A stretch of DNA of 62,086 nucleotides, from the NCBI GenBank assembly GCA_018606725.1, contig JAGYID010000002.1, positions 1 through 62,086 of the forward strand, in the 5' to 3' direction. The DNA comes from Acidobacteriota bacterium (GTDB lineage: Bacteria; Acidobacteriota; Polarisedimenticolia; Gp22-AA2). A program made the translations under genes and the position numbers. Below the pieces are notes generated by a model. The model saw only the letters and a list, made by a program, of their open reading frames with translations. It searched no databases and was not told where the DNA came from. How positions within the stretch are numbered: the stretch's first letter is position 1; each line of letters opens with the position of its first letter. Of the stretch, positions 44,301-56,300 are shown piece after piece.

Positions 44301-47300
44301 GCAACGCAGCGAACCAGCCGTCCCTCGCGCTCCCCGTCACCGGGACGGCCCTGCCCGCGCCGTCGATCGCCGTGATGCCCGACCGCCTGGATGCGACGAT
44401 CGGCGAGGGAACGCAGAGCGCCGCCACTCTCACCCTCGCCAACCACGGCGGCAGTCCGCTGAACTACACGCTCGAGGTCCTGCCGGCCGCGGATGCCTTC
44501 TGCGCGAATGAGCGGGTCTATGTCACGGAATTCTATGCCGGGGCGGTCTCACGGGTGAGCCTCGGCTCCGGCGAGGTGACGCGAATTTCCACGGCCTTCG
44601 TCAACCCCGAGGGATTGCTCGTCGACCGCGACACGAATACGGCGATCGTGTCGGACCTCGGCACCGGCTCCCTGTACGAACTCGGGCTCGCGACCGGGAC
44701 GGTGCGGACGATCGCCAGCGGCCTTGGGGCGCCGTTCCACGCGGCGTTCTCGCCCGACCGGAGATCGATCTACCTGACCGAGGCCGAGAGCGGCAGCCTG
44801 CTCAGGATCGACCGGGCCGGCGGGGCGATCAGCGTCATCGCCAGCGACCTGGGAGGGGTCTGGGGCATGGTGCTCGACCATGACGGAGCCACGGCCTACA
44901 TTTCGGAAGTTGTCGAGGACCGGATCTTCCGGCTCGACCTCGCCACGGGCGATCTGAGCGTCCTGCCCGCATCCGGCCTGGTCGAACCGGCCGGTCTCGC
45001 CCTCAGCCAGGACGAAACCACTCTTTACGTCACCGGCTTCGACAGCCCCGGGTCTCTGTACAAGGTGGATGTGGCGAGCGGCTCGGTCACGACGGTGGCG
45101 CAGGGGCTCGCTTATCCCGACGGCGTGTTGCTCGACTCATCCGGGGATATCGCCTATGTCGCCGAGAGCGTTGACAACATTGAGGGTGGCGGGATCGTGG
45201 CCATCGATCTGAGGGACGGCTCGAAGCGAGGGATCGCGTCCGGGGCGCTGAATGGCCCCTCGGTGATGGCGATCGATCCGGGTGGTCCCTGCCATGGCGG
45301 TTTCCTGTCGGCGGCACCGACAACTGGATCGATCGAGCCCGACGGGTCCGCTGCCATCCACGTCGGGTTCGACGGGAACGGGGTCGAGCCGGGCTCTTAT
45401 GCGGCCATCCTCCGGGTGTCGAGCAACGACCCCGCGACGCCGGTGGTCGACGTGCCCGCGACGCTGACCGTGTTCGGGGCGCCGCACATCGCAATTGAAC
45501 CATCCTCCCTCGACTTCGGCCTGGTGTATTCCGGGTTCGCGCGCAACCTGGGCCTGACGATTCGCAACGCCGGGTCGGCTCCGCTGACGATCTCCGCCGT
45601 CACCGCGAACGACCCGGCGCTGACGGTCGAGCCCGGCGCCCTGGTGGTGCCGGCACGCGGGAGCGCCGGCGTCACGGTCACCTACGCGCCGCTCTCGCCG
45701 GGAGCGCTGGCGGCCAGCCTGACAATCGAGAGCGACGCAGCCAACGGCCCTCTTCAGACGGTGCCGGTCACCGGCTCGGCGCTGCCGCCGCCGCAGATCC
45801 GGGTCGAGCCGGCGTCGTTCAGCGAGACTCTGCTCACTGGTGGCGTCATCGGACGCACGCTGCGGGTCGGCAATGACGGCGGCAGCGAGCTGAGCGTCAC
45901 TCTGTCCCCCGAGCTGATGACCGAGGCCGGCAGCGCAACTGTCACTGCGCCGGCGGGACGCTACCGGCTGGCGGCGGGCGACGTCACGCTCGATCGCCGG
46001 ATGGTCGGTGGGAAACAGGGCGGGGGAGCGGCGCAGGACGGTGACATGGTCACCAGGTTGTACCCGCCGGACCGATCGGGGCTGGTCGATGCGCCCTCTC
46101 GAAGGTTCAGCGATCACGCCTACCCCGGGTCCGCCCCGGTCATATGGACGCCGGTCGCATCCCTGAGCTCCACGCAGCAGCAGGAATTCGACCTGGTGAA
46201 CGGCGGCTTCGAGATCGGCGATTTCACCGGCTGGCAGGCGTCGTCGAACGGCTACGCCGAGCTGACGCCGTGGACCGTCACCAGCGGCGGCGGCAGCTGG
46301 TTCGGGGACAACCTTCCGTTGGAGGGATCGTTCGAGGCGATCAACGGGTTCGACGGGGAGGGGGGGTTGGAGTACACCCTGCAGCAGGCGTTTACACTGC
46401 CCCCAACCCTCTTCGGTGCGGAGCTGTCCTACAGCGATCACATCCGCTTCGACAGCCTGGGGATCTCGAGCGCCCTGCCGAGGATCTACGAAGCGACCTT
46501 GCGCGATACGAGCGGCCAGGTCCTGGCCCTGATCGCCCGCGAGGAGATTCTGTTGAACGGTCACGGCTATACCGACCTCGGCTGGCAACGGCGCAGCGTC
46601 GACCTCGCGCCCTACGTCGGTCGGACGCTGGTGTTGTACATCCGCGAGTTCATCCCGGAGACGTACACCGGTCCCGCCAGCATCGAGTTCGATGATGCCC
46701 GGATCACCGGCACATCCATTCCGGATTGGCTGAAAGTCAGCCCCGCAGCCGGGTTGATCCCTCCGGGCGAGTCCCGCGATTTCGCAATCACCTTCGATGC
46801 CGATGGGTCGGGCTCGGCGCTCTACCAGGGCGCGGTGCGGATTGAGACCAATGTGCCAGGGCTGGAGGTCGTCAGAGTCCCCGCCGCATTGACGGTGATC
46901 GGCGCGCCGAATCTCAGGCTCGACGCCGGCCGGCTCGATTTCGGCAATGTCTATACGGGCCAGACGCGCGTACTGGATCTGCCGATTCACAACGACGGCC
47001 CCGACCTGCTGGTGATCACTTCGATCGCGGCGGACCGATCCGAGTTCGTGCCGTCCGCCCAATCCCTCGAGGTGGCGCCCCGCTCCGTCGAGACGCTTCG
47101 CGTCAGCTTCGCACCGGTGACCCCGGGCGAGTTGCCGGCGCAGCTCGCGCTCGAAAGCAACGATCCGGATTCGCCGATCGTCACGGTGATGTTGACCGGC
47201 GTCGGCGTCGAGCCGCCGGTGGTGACCGTCGCCCCGGAATCGTTCGACCTCACATTGAACGAGGGGGAGATCGCGACCCGCAGCCTGACGATCGGCAACG

Positions 47301-50300
47301 CCGGGGGCAGCCCGCTCGATTTCGAGCTCGGCGCGAACCTGACGCCTGCCGGCGGGCTCAAGGCCCTGTCGGCCGGCTGCACGCCGAGCGCGGCGTACGT
47401 CACGGAGTGGTACAGCGGCCGCCTGGTGAAAGTGGACCTGGCCACCGGCGGCACCGCGATCGTGGCCGAGAACCTGTTTTATCCGAACAAGGGACTGGCG
47501 CTCAACGCCGATGCGACGACCGCTTATCTGGTGGAATCGTACGGGGGTACTGTCGATGCCGTGAACCTGGCGACCGGAGCGGGCACCATCATCGCGTCCG
47601 GGCTCGGCTTTCCGATCGGCCTCGATCTGAATGCTGCCGGCGATACCCTGTACGTCACCGATGCCGACCCGAATGATCTGATCGCCATCGACCTGCGCAG
47701 CGGCGATCGCCGCACGATCGCCTCCGGCATCGGCGGGGCGACCAACGGCGTCGCGCTCGACCCCCTTGAAGGCACTGCCTACGTCGCGGACTACCTGGGC
47801 AATACCTTGATCAAGGTCGACCTGACCAGCGGGACGTCCAGTGTCGCAGCGAGCGGGCTGCAGGGTCCCGTGTCCGTGACGGTTGATCCCTCCGGCACGA
47901 CGGCGTTGGTTGTCGAGACGGCCGGCGGCAGTATCGCGCAGGTCGATCTCTTCTCCGGCGCCGTCCAGCGCGTCAGCACCGGCTTATGGGGTCCGGTCGG
48001 ACTCGACATCCTGCCGGGCAGCACGACCGCCTTCGTCACCGAGGTGGGCATCAATGCCCTCTCCAGCGTCGACCTCTCCGACGGGACCGTCACCCGACTT
48101 ACGCAGAGCCTGTTCAGTCCCCTCGGCGTGGCCCTCGATGTTCCGTCGTCCTGCCGTGGCGGGTTCTTGAGCCTCGAACCCGATCGCGGGTCGATCGCGG
48201 CGGGCGAGTCGGCCGATGTGACGCTGCGCATCGACAGTAATGACCTGATTGGCGGGAGCTACCGGGCCGACATCAGCGTGGCGAGCAACGACCCGGTGCG
48301 GCCGGTGGTCGAAGTCCCGGTCTCGCTGACCGTCATCGGGAGACCGAATATCGAGGTGAGTCCCGACCGGCTCGACTTCGGATCGCTGTTCGTCGGCCTG
48401 GACCGGACTCTGTCGTTGACGGTCCGCAATCGAGGGAGCGATGTGCTCCACGTGACGTCGATCGCCAGCACCATCGCGGTGTTCGCTCCTTCGGCCTCCG
48501 ACCTGGTTGTGGCTCCGAGGACCGTGGGAACTCTCGCGGTCACTTTCACCCCCTCGAGCGCCACGGCATTCGACGGACAGCTCCTCCTGAACAGCGACGA
48601 CCCGGACACCCCGCTGGTGACGGTGGGTCTGTCGGGGACGGGTCTGCCGCCGCCGGACATCGAGGTGGCGCCGCCCTCCCTGACGCAGGACCTGTTCACC
48701 GGTGGGACGGCGATACAGGCCCTGACGCTCCGCAACACCGGCGACAGCGACCTGACGTTCGCCGTCACCTTGGTGAACCGATCCGCCCTCACCGGGCCGA
48801 TGGTCATGCAGGGGGAGGGTCTGGAGCAGCCACGCCCTGCCGCCGGGATCGGTCCGCAGCGCTGGGGTGACCCTGACCGAAGCCCAAGTCCGTCCATCGG
48901 TGCCATCAGTGTGCGACCGTCCGCACCGTTGCTCGCGACCAGCCTGCCACTGGTGATCTCCGACCCCGCGGGGGACGGCGGCCAGGTGGACGTCATCGAG
49001 GTGCGGGCCCAGAGCAGCCTGACGGCGCTGGACATCGAGATTGATTCAAGCACGTCGATCAATCCCTTCGACTTCGGTGGGTACCTGTCGCTCGATGTGG
49101 ACCAGAATCCCCTCACGGGTTTCGCCCCGAGCTTCGGCAGTCCGGGTCAGGACATCGGCGCAGAGTACGAATTCACCTTCTTCGAACTCGGATATGGGGT
49201 CGTTTCACTGATCAGGCTGTCGGACTATGCCTTGATTGCGCAGTATCCGGTAGACATCCAGGCGCACTCGCTTCGCTTCAGTGCGCCGCTCGCCGGCCTT
49301 GGCAACGACGACGGCAACATCGATCTCACCGGGGTCGTAGGCACCAGCTACGGTCCAACGGACTGGTTCCCCGACGCCGGGCACGGCACGATCGCCACCC
49401 TCACATGGGTCACCGTCGCGCCTGCCTCGGGGGCGGTCCCGCCGGGGTCCTCGCTCCCTCTGCAGATATCGTTCAACGCCCTGGGCCTGATCGGTGGCGA
49501 CTACGACGCGGACATCGTCGTCCAGAGCAACGACCCCGACGAGAGCCGGGTGGTGGTGCCGGTCCGCCTGCACGTCACCGGAGCCCCGGATATCGACCTG
49601 TCCGCAACGTCGTTCGACTTCGGTCCGCTGTTCATCGGCGCCTGCGCCACGCGAACGCTCACTGTCTCGAATGCCGGCACGGACGTCCTGAATGTCTCCG
49701 AGCTGAGCACCAACGATCCCGAGTTCACGGTCGACGCGAGCAGCTTCAGCCTGGCCGCGGGCGCGCACCGGGACGTGACCGTGAGCTTCTGCCCGGCGAG
49801 CGCGGCCGTCCTCGAGGCAACGCTCACCGTGCACAGCGACGACCCGGACACCCCGCTGGTGACGGTTGGGCTGTCGGGGACGGGGCTGGTGGCGCCCGAC
49901 ATCGACGTCGCGCCCTCCTCCATGACGCAGGACCTGTTCACCGGCGGGACGGCCATCCAGACCCTGACGCTCGGCAACGCCGGCGGCAGCGACCTGACGT
50001 TCGACATTTCGCCCGCCGAAAGGACCGCGGCCCGGGTTGCGACCGCCTCCTGCACCCTGACCACGGCCATCGTCACTGAAAACAACTTCGGCAGGATCTC
50101 GACGGTCGATCTGACGACGGGTAACATCGCCTTGATTGCCTCCGAGCTGGGCGGTCCGGTGGGAGTGGCTCTGAATCCGGACGCAACAGTCGCCTATGTG
50201 GCTGAGCTCGACTCCGGGGTCGTCTCTTCAATCAACCTCACGACAGGTACAAGAACCGTCATTGCGTTCGGACTGAGTGCGCCTGTAGGCCTGGATATCA

Positions 50301-53300
50301 ACAAGGCGGGGACGACGGTTTATGTGACGGAGTACAACACAGGGGAGCTCTCTGCCGTAGACCTCGCCACCGGAAGCATCACCACCATCGCTTCCGGCTT
50401 GGGCACTCTGGTGTTCGTGGCTCTGGACGCCACGGGCAGGACCGCCTACCTGAGCGCATCGTATGCGGGCACGCTCTCTGCAGTCGACCTCGCCACCGGC
50501 GTGCGAACCACGATCGCCACAGGTCTTCCATTTCCGGAGAACCTGGCCCTCTCGCCTGACGGCACCACTGCGTACGTTGCGGCGGCCAACAGCGGGGAAC
50601 TTCTGGCCGTGGATCTTGCCAGTGGCGCGACCGAGCCGGTGGCTTCGGGGCTTAATGGCCCTGTTGCCGTGGCGCTCGACACCCGCGCCCACGAGGCCTA
50701 CGTGACCACCCTCTATGAGGGCGCGTTGTGGCGGATCGACCTCGCGACCGGGACCAACAGCCGTATCGTCTCCGGACTGGGCGGCCCCTTCGGGATCGCT
50801 CTCAAGCTTCCGTGGTCGTGTCGACTCGGGTTCCTTCAAGTCGATCCGACGAGCGGCATCGTGTCAGCGGGTCAGGAGACACCCGTCACCGTCACGTTCG
50901 ACGCCGCCGGTCTGATCGGTGGCGACTACGACGCGGACATCGTCGTGGAGAGCAATGACCCCGACGAGAGCCGGGTGACTGTGCCGGTCCACCTGCACGT
51001 CACCGGCGCTCCGAACATCACACTTTCGGCCGCCTCACTCGATTTCGGCAGCCTGTTCATCGGCGCCTGCTCCACCCGGACTCTCACGGTTTCGAACACC
51101 GGCACGGACGTCCTGAATGTCTCCGAGCTGAGCATCGATGCCCCCGAGTTCACGGTCGACGCGGGCAGCTTCAGCCTGGCCGTGGGCGCGCACCAGGACG
51201 TGACCGTGAGCTTCTGCCCTGCCAGCGCAACGCTCCACGAGGCCACACTCACCGTTCTCAGCAACGACCCTGACCAGGGTTCGCTGTCAGTGTCCCTGAG
51301 CGGGACAGGGCTGGTGGCGCCCGACATCGACGTCGCGCCCTCCTCCCTGACGCAGGACCTGTTCACCGGCGGGAAGGCGACGCAGACCCTGACGCTCCGC
51401 AACACCGGCGGCAGCGACCTGACCTTCGAGATTGCTCCGGCCTTCGCAGCGTCCTCGCTCCCGGCCCCCGGGTCAAGTCTCGAAGACATCCTCGCCGTGC
51501 TGAACACCAACTTCGCGGCCGTCACCGCAGCCATTCCGAACCGCTATGACTTTTTCGAGGGTGAGTTCGGCTACTACATCGATGACGGGGGCGGCGACAT
51601 GTACGACGGGGGGAATCTTCTGAACACCAACCTCGGAGGTTCCCTCAACTACTCCAACAACGTCATCGCCGGCAGCAACGTGCTTGGCACCGGCGGGCGG
51701 TACTTCACCCGCAAGTACCCCGGGCTGTTCGTCCTGGTGGCGGACATTCAGGGCCTTGACTCCTTCACGATCACCGGAAACCTGGGGGCGGACGGCGGCG
51801 GCAACCTGGACGGCGCCGTTGTCGAATCCCAAGTGGGCGGGGTCCGCTATCGCGGCTTCGTCAAGAGGGTCTTCAACGCCTTCGACCCGTCGGTGAATCA
51901 CCTCATCATCGTGGACGACTCCCCCGGCGTCACGCACGACTTCCCCCTCGACACGAACGACGACTATCACCGGGTCTCCGGCCTGACCACGACCCGCCGC
52001 CTCTATGACCTGCTCTATGCCGGGACGGACGGGGCGTACATCGACAACGACGCCACTCTGACCATCATGAAGGCGTTCCTCGAGTCGCTCCATCTGCTGC
52101 CACCCTGGGTGACCGTCGCGCCATCGTCCGGCACCGTGCCGGCGGGGGCCAGCCTCGACGTCACCGTCAGGTTCGACGCCGCCGATCTGATCGGTGGCGA
52201 CTACGACGCGGACATCGTCGTCGAAAGCAACGACCCCGACGAGAGCCGGGTGACGGTGCCGGTCCGCCTGCACGTCACCGGCGCCCCGGACATCGCGCTT
52301 TCGGCCGCCTCATTCGATTTCGGCAGCGTGTTCATCGGCGCCTGCTCCACCCGGACGCTGACGGTCTCGAACATCGGCACGGACGTCCTGAATGTCTCCG
52401 AGCTGAGCACCGATGACCCCGAGTTTACTGTTGACGCGAGCGGCTTCACCCTCGCCGTGGGTGCGCACCGTGACGTGACCGTGAGCTTCTGCCCGGCCAG
52501 CGCAGAGGTTCTCAAGGCAACGCTCACCGTGCGCAGCAACGACCCGGATCAGGGTTCGCTGCCCGTGTCCCTGAGCGGGAGGGGGCTGGTGGCGCCGGAC
52601 ATCGAGGTCGCGCCGCCATCCCTGACGCAGGACCTGTTCACCGGCGGGACGGCCACCCAGACCCTGACGCTCGGCAACGCCGGCGGCAGCGACCTGACGT
52701 TCGATATTTCGCTTGCGGCATCATCCGCGCCCCTGATCGCCACCGATCCCTGCACCCCCACCACGGCCATCGTCACTGAAGACTTCGCCGACCAGATCTC
52801 GACGGTCGATCTGGCTACGGGTGGCATCGGCTTGCTCGCCTCCGGGCCGGGCGGGCCGGTCGGGGTGGCTCTGAACCCGGACGCAACGGTCGCCTATGTC
52901 GCCGAGGTCAACTTAAACGTCGTCTCGTCAATCGACCTCACGACAGGGGCAAGGACCGTCATCGCGTCCGGCCTGAGTGGGCCTTTGGGCCTGGACATTA
53001 ACCCGCCGGGGACGACGGTCTATGTGACGCAATTCTATACAGGGGAGCTCTCTGCCATAGACCTCGGCACCGGAAACATCACGCCCATCGCAGGCGGTTT
53101 GGGCTCCCAGGTGTTCGTGGCTCTCGACGCCACCGGTAGGACCGCCTACCTGAGCGATTCGTCTGCGAACACGCTCTCGGCCGTCGACCTCGCCACCGGC
53201 GTGCGAACCACGATCGCGACAGGCCTTCCATTTCCCGAGAACCTCGCCCTCTCGCCTGACGGCACGACTGCCTATGTTGCGGCGTTCAGCAGTGGGCAGC

Positions 53301-56300
53301 TCCTCGCTGTGGATCTTTCCAGTGGGGCGACTGTGCCGATCGCTTCGGGGCTCAACGGCCCTCTTGCCGTGGCCCTCGACACCCGCGCCCGTGAGGCCTA
53401 TGTGACCAATTGGGACGGTGAGTTGTGGCAGGTCGACCTCGCGACCGGGACCAAGAGCCGTATCGCCTCCGGACTCCAAGGTCCCTTCGGGATCGCTCTC
53501 AAGATCCCGTCGTCGTGTCGAATCGCTTTCCTGAAGGTCGATCCGACGAGCGGCATCGTGTCTGCGGGCCAGGAGAGGCCCGTCACCGTCACCTTCGACG
53601 CCGCTGGTCTGATCGGGGGCGACTACGACGCGGACATCGTCGTCCGGAGCAACGACCCCGACGAGAGCCGGGTGACGGTGCCGGTCCGCCTGCACGTCAC
53701 CGGCGCCCCGGATATCGACCTGTCCCCGACGTCGTTCGACTTCGGAACGCAGTTCATCGGCGCGACGGCGACGCAGACGCTGACGGTGCGGAACCGCGGG
53801 ACGGACGTGTTGCAGGCAGACGTCACGGTGGAGGGGGAGGCGTACGGCGCCGACACCGGGACGTTCAGCCTGGCGGTCGGGGCGAGCCAGACGGTGACGG
53901 TGACGTTCCGGCCACAGTCCGCCGGGCTGCTGACCGGCACCCTGACGATCACCAGTAACGATCCGACTTCGCCGACGATCGCCGTACCGCTGACCGGCAC
54001 CGGCGTCGAGGCACCGATCATCTCCGTCCGGCCGACGCAAATGGAAATCGCCATCGCCGAGGGAGAGCGACGAACTACGACTCTGAGCATCGACAACTCG
54101 GGGGCCGGCCAGCTGGAGTACCGACTCGCGATCGAACCGCGCTTTGACGACTGCACCGCGACCGCCGCCATCGTCAGCACGCAATCGGGCACGCTCTCGA
54201 GGCTGGATCTGAGCACGGGCAGCACCGTCTTGATCGCTGCGGGACTTTCCGATCCCAGGGGCGTCAAAGTGAACGACGCGGGGACCACCGCGTATGTCGT
54301 CGAGCGCACTGCTGGCGCGCTGACGCGCATCGACCTCGCGAGCGGCATCGTGAACAGGGTCGTCACCGGCCTCGAGTATCCCAACGATGTCACCCTGAGC
54401 GCGGATGAGCAGTTCGCCTACGTCACCGATCTGGGGGGTGGCGGGCGCGTCGCCCGGATCGCCCTGGCGTCCGACGCGGTGACCACGATCGCAAACGTCA
54501 CGAACGCCCGCGCCCTCGCGCTGACACGGGATGCGACGACGCTCTACGTCGCCGCCGCCGGCGGGATTTACAGGATCATCGTCGGCACCGGCGAGAAATC
54601 CTTGTTCACCGGCGGTGTGAGCGATCCGACCGATCTGGCGCTGACCCCGGACCAGGGCTTCCTCATTGTCTCCCAGGCGTTTTCATCGGCCGTCTGGACT
54701 ATCGACATGCGGACCGCGGCACAATCGCTCCTCAGCCTTCAGGTCGCCTACCCGGGCGTTCTCGATGTCGATGGATCGGCGGCGTACGTGGGGCAGTCGT
54801 TGCAGCCGGGCTACGTTTTCCGCATCGACCTTACGACCCGCGTGGTCGGGCGTTACGCGCCTTCGTTCACCGGCCCGCAGGGGCTGTCCCTGGTCTATCC
54901 GCGCGAGTGCACAGGAGCGTACGTCACCGTGGCGCCCCAGGCCGGTTCGGTGCCGGGGCACGGCAGCGCCGACGTTGCCGTCACGGTTGACGCCGGGGGT
55001 CTCAGCGCCGGCACCTACCGGGCCGCGATCATCGCCACGAGCAACGACCCGGTCACGCCCTGGTTGGAGATCCCGGTAACGGTAACCGTCTCCGCCGATC
55101 GTGATCATGACGGGGTCCTCGACAATGTGGACAATTGCCCGGCGATCCCGAACCCGGATCAGCAGGACGGTGATACGGACGGGCTCGGGGATGCCTGCGA
55201 CAACTGCCCGGCGGCAGCCAATCCGACCCAATCGGATGTCGACAGAGACGGGATTGGCGATGCGTGCGATCCGTGCACCGATAGCGACCTGGACGGATTC
55301 GGAAACCCCGGGTTCCCCTCCACCACCTGCCCGATCGATAACTGCCCCATGATGGCGAATCCGGCTCAGGCGGACGTCGATCACGACGGCGTGGGCGATG
55401 TTTGCGACACCTGCACCGACACCGACGGCGACGGCTTCGGCGACCCGCAGCATCCGGCCAATCAGTGCTTCCCGGACAATTGCCCCCTGGTCGTCAACCC
55501 CACCCAGAGCGATGCCGACCACGACGGCATCGGCGATCCCTGCGATCCCTGCCCGCTTGATCCGCTCAACGATCCGGACCACGACGGCGCGTGCACCGAC
55601 GTCGACAACTGCCGGCCGGTGGCGAACCCGGGGCAGGAGGATGCCGACGGCGACGGCCGGGGCGATGCGTGCGACAACTGCCCGGCGGCGCCCAATCTCG
55701 ATCAGGTCGACGTCGATGGCGACGGCGCCGGCGACGCCTGTGACGTCTGCCCCCGCGCCGCCGACCCGTCGCAGCTCGACACCGACGGCGATGGTCCGGG
55801 TGATGCCTGCGACAACTGTCCGGCGACCGCCAACCCCGGCCAGGCCGACGCCGACGGGGACGGCTCCGGCGACGCCTGCCAGCCGACCGTCTCAATCATA
55901 TCGATCCGCCAGGACGGCGGCAGCGATCTGGAGGTGACCGCCGAGGCGCTCGACCCGCAGGGGGAGAGTCTTTCCGGCGACGTGTCGATCCTGTTGGGGG
56001 CCAGCCCGTTCATGACGCTGCACGACATCGGCTACACGTTCGACTGCTCGCTTGGCTGGCTGCCCGACGGCGTGCCGGGAGAGGGGATCGGGTTCGCCTT
56101 CGGCTCGGTCGACGAAGCGCTGCTGTTCGACCTCGACGCCAATATCGGCTGCAACGATGCCGCGCAGGATTTCGGCATTCTCATCGGCCCTTGCGCCAAC
56201 CCGGAAAGCGAACCCTGGAGCATCATCGGGTTGGCCGCCCTGACTCTGCCTCAGTCGATCTGCGTCCGCCGGCTGACGGAGGACTCGGGGGGAACTGACC

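Noticed and set aside
45137-47062. 641-codon open frame on the minus strand inside the giant gene (also 52928-54184 and 41255-42142)
   Set aside because: These antisense frames stay open because of high G+C at third positions. Their translations are Arg/Gly/Asp-rich with no family motifs, and the plus strand encodes clear domains throughout.
55094-55890. Short tandem repeats that could resemble a CRISPR array
   Set aside because: They are in-frame degenerate repeats encoding thrombospondin type-3 calcium loops (DxDGxGDxCDNCP), not constant repeats with unique spacers.
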